Translations under genes and position numbers: made by a program
Shown here: positions 12,718 to 12,780 of the stretch, piece after piece
How the letters are laid out: the number at the start of each line of letters is the position of its first letter
Position numbering within the stretch: position 1 is the stretch's first letter
The notes under the pieces: generated by a model
What the model saw: only the letters and a program-made list of their open reading frames with translations
Told to the model about the DNA's origin: nothing
Database searches by the model: none
Assembly (NCBI GenBank): GCA_964416665.1
Contig: CAYQFA010000028.1
Coordinates: 1 to 12,780 of the forward strand
Length of the DNA stretch: 12,780 nt
DNA from: JAKAGE01 sp964416665
GTDB lineage: Bacteria > Patescibacteriota > Minisyncoccia > UBA6257 > 2-01-FULL-56-20
Direction: 5' to 3'

Positions 12718-12746
12718 ATTCTAGCATATATATACTATATTGTCAA
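12718..12746 (-). promoter_or_regulatory. Strong sigma70-type promoter of the 11988-12602 gene
   Basis: On the minus strand TTGACA (12746-12741, perfect), a 17-base AT-rich spacer ending in TGC, and TAGAAT (12723-12718, 5 of 6, extended -10). This is the best promoter in the window, with a predicted start near 12711. The remaining bases to 12780 show nothing I can name. Confidence 0.87.
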
Positions 12747-12780
12747 TATCTCCCGTCCGATTCAGCGGGCGCCTTTACGT

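Overview
This window looks like a piece of a bacterial chromosome, most likely from the Patescibacteria (Candidate Phyla Radiation, Parcubacteria-like). That placement is inference. It rests on the style of the RarA protein, the mix of small membrane proteins with DUF2914- and DUF4239-type domains, many orphan proteins, very tight gene packing, and several genes without a Shine-Dalgarno site. TGA serves as an ordinary stop, so the UGA-recoded lineages are excluded. Base composition is about half G+C by eye. There are no rRNA or tRNA genes, CRISPR arrays or recognisable insertion sequences.

Left part (1-4476, all +): an apparent export operon. It holds a 3' fragment of a HlyD/RND-type membrane fusion protein with a coiled-coil region, a second small membrane-anchored adaptor without that coiled coil, a 14-helix DHA2/EmrB-like drug:H+ antiporter, and a membrane-anchored metallophosphoesterase coupled to it by a TAATG overlap. 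A 77-base rod-like inverted repeat sits between the second adaptor and the antiporter, ending 8 bases before its start codon.

Middle (4469-10307): rarA (-) ends tail-to-tail with the phosphoesterase and overlaps it by 8 bases. Divergent from rarA is a DUF892/YciE-like ferritin-fold protein that has lost several metal ligands and carries a very acidic tail. It converges on a 7-helix membrane protein with a DUF2914-like C-terminus (-). Divergent from that is a secreted single-HKD phospholipase D-like protein (+). Next comes a two-gene redox module: an HxlR-family regulator with a perfect palindrome over its own promoter, followed by an NfsB-like nitroreductase. A 391-residue exported orphan (-), possibly a TIM barrel, converges on the nitroreductase with a 2-base gap.

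Right part (10308-12780): a DUF4239 (bestrophin-like) membrane protein (+), then two unrecognised proteins, one on each strand (11312-11779 + and 11988-12602 -). These two have the strongest consensus promoters in the window, long structured 5' leaders, clear ribosome binding sites, and between them a cluster of repeated GGAGGATCC elements that can form competing hairpins. A textbook intrinsic terminator ends the minus-strand gene. If the window holds something undescribed, this leader-rich orphan pair is the best candidate, followed by the HxlR redox switch and the DUF892 protein with a degraded metal site.

A recurring theme is promoters whose -10 box lies only 5-9 bases before the start codon (rarA, the HxlR gene, the DUF4239 gene), which predicts leaderless mRNAs. 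Other genes (the 391-residue orphan and the two right-hand orphans) have ordinary Shine-Dalgarno sites.
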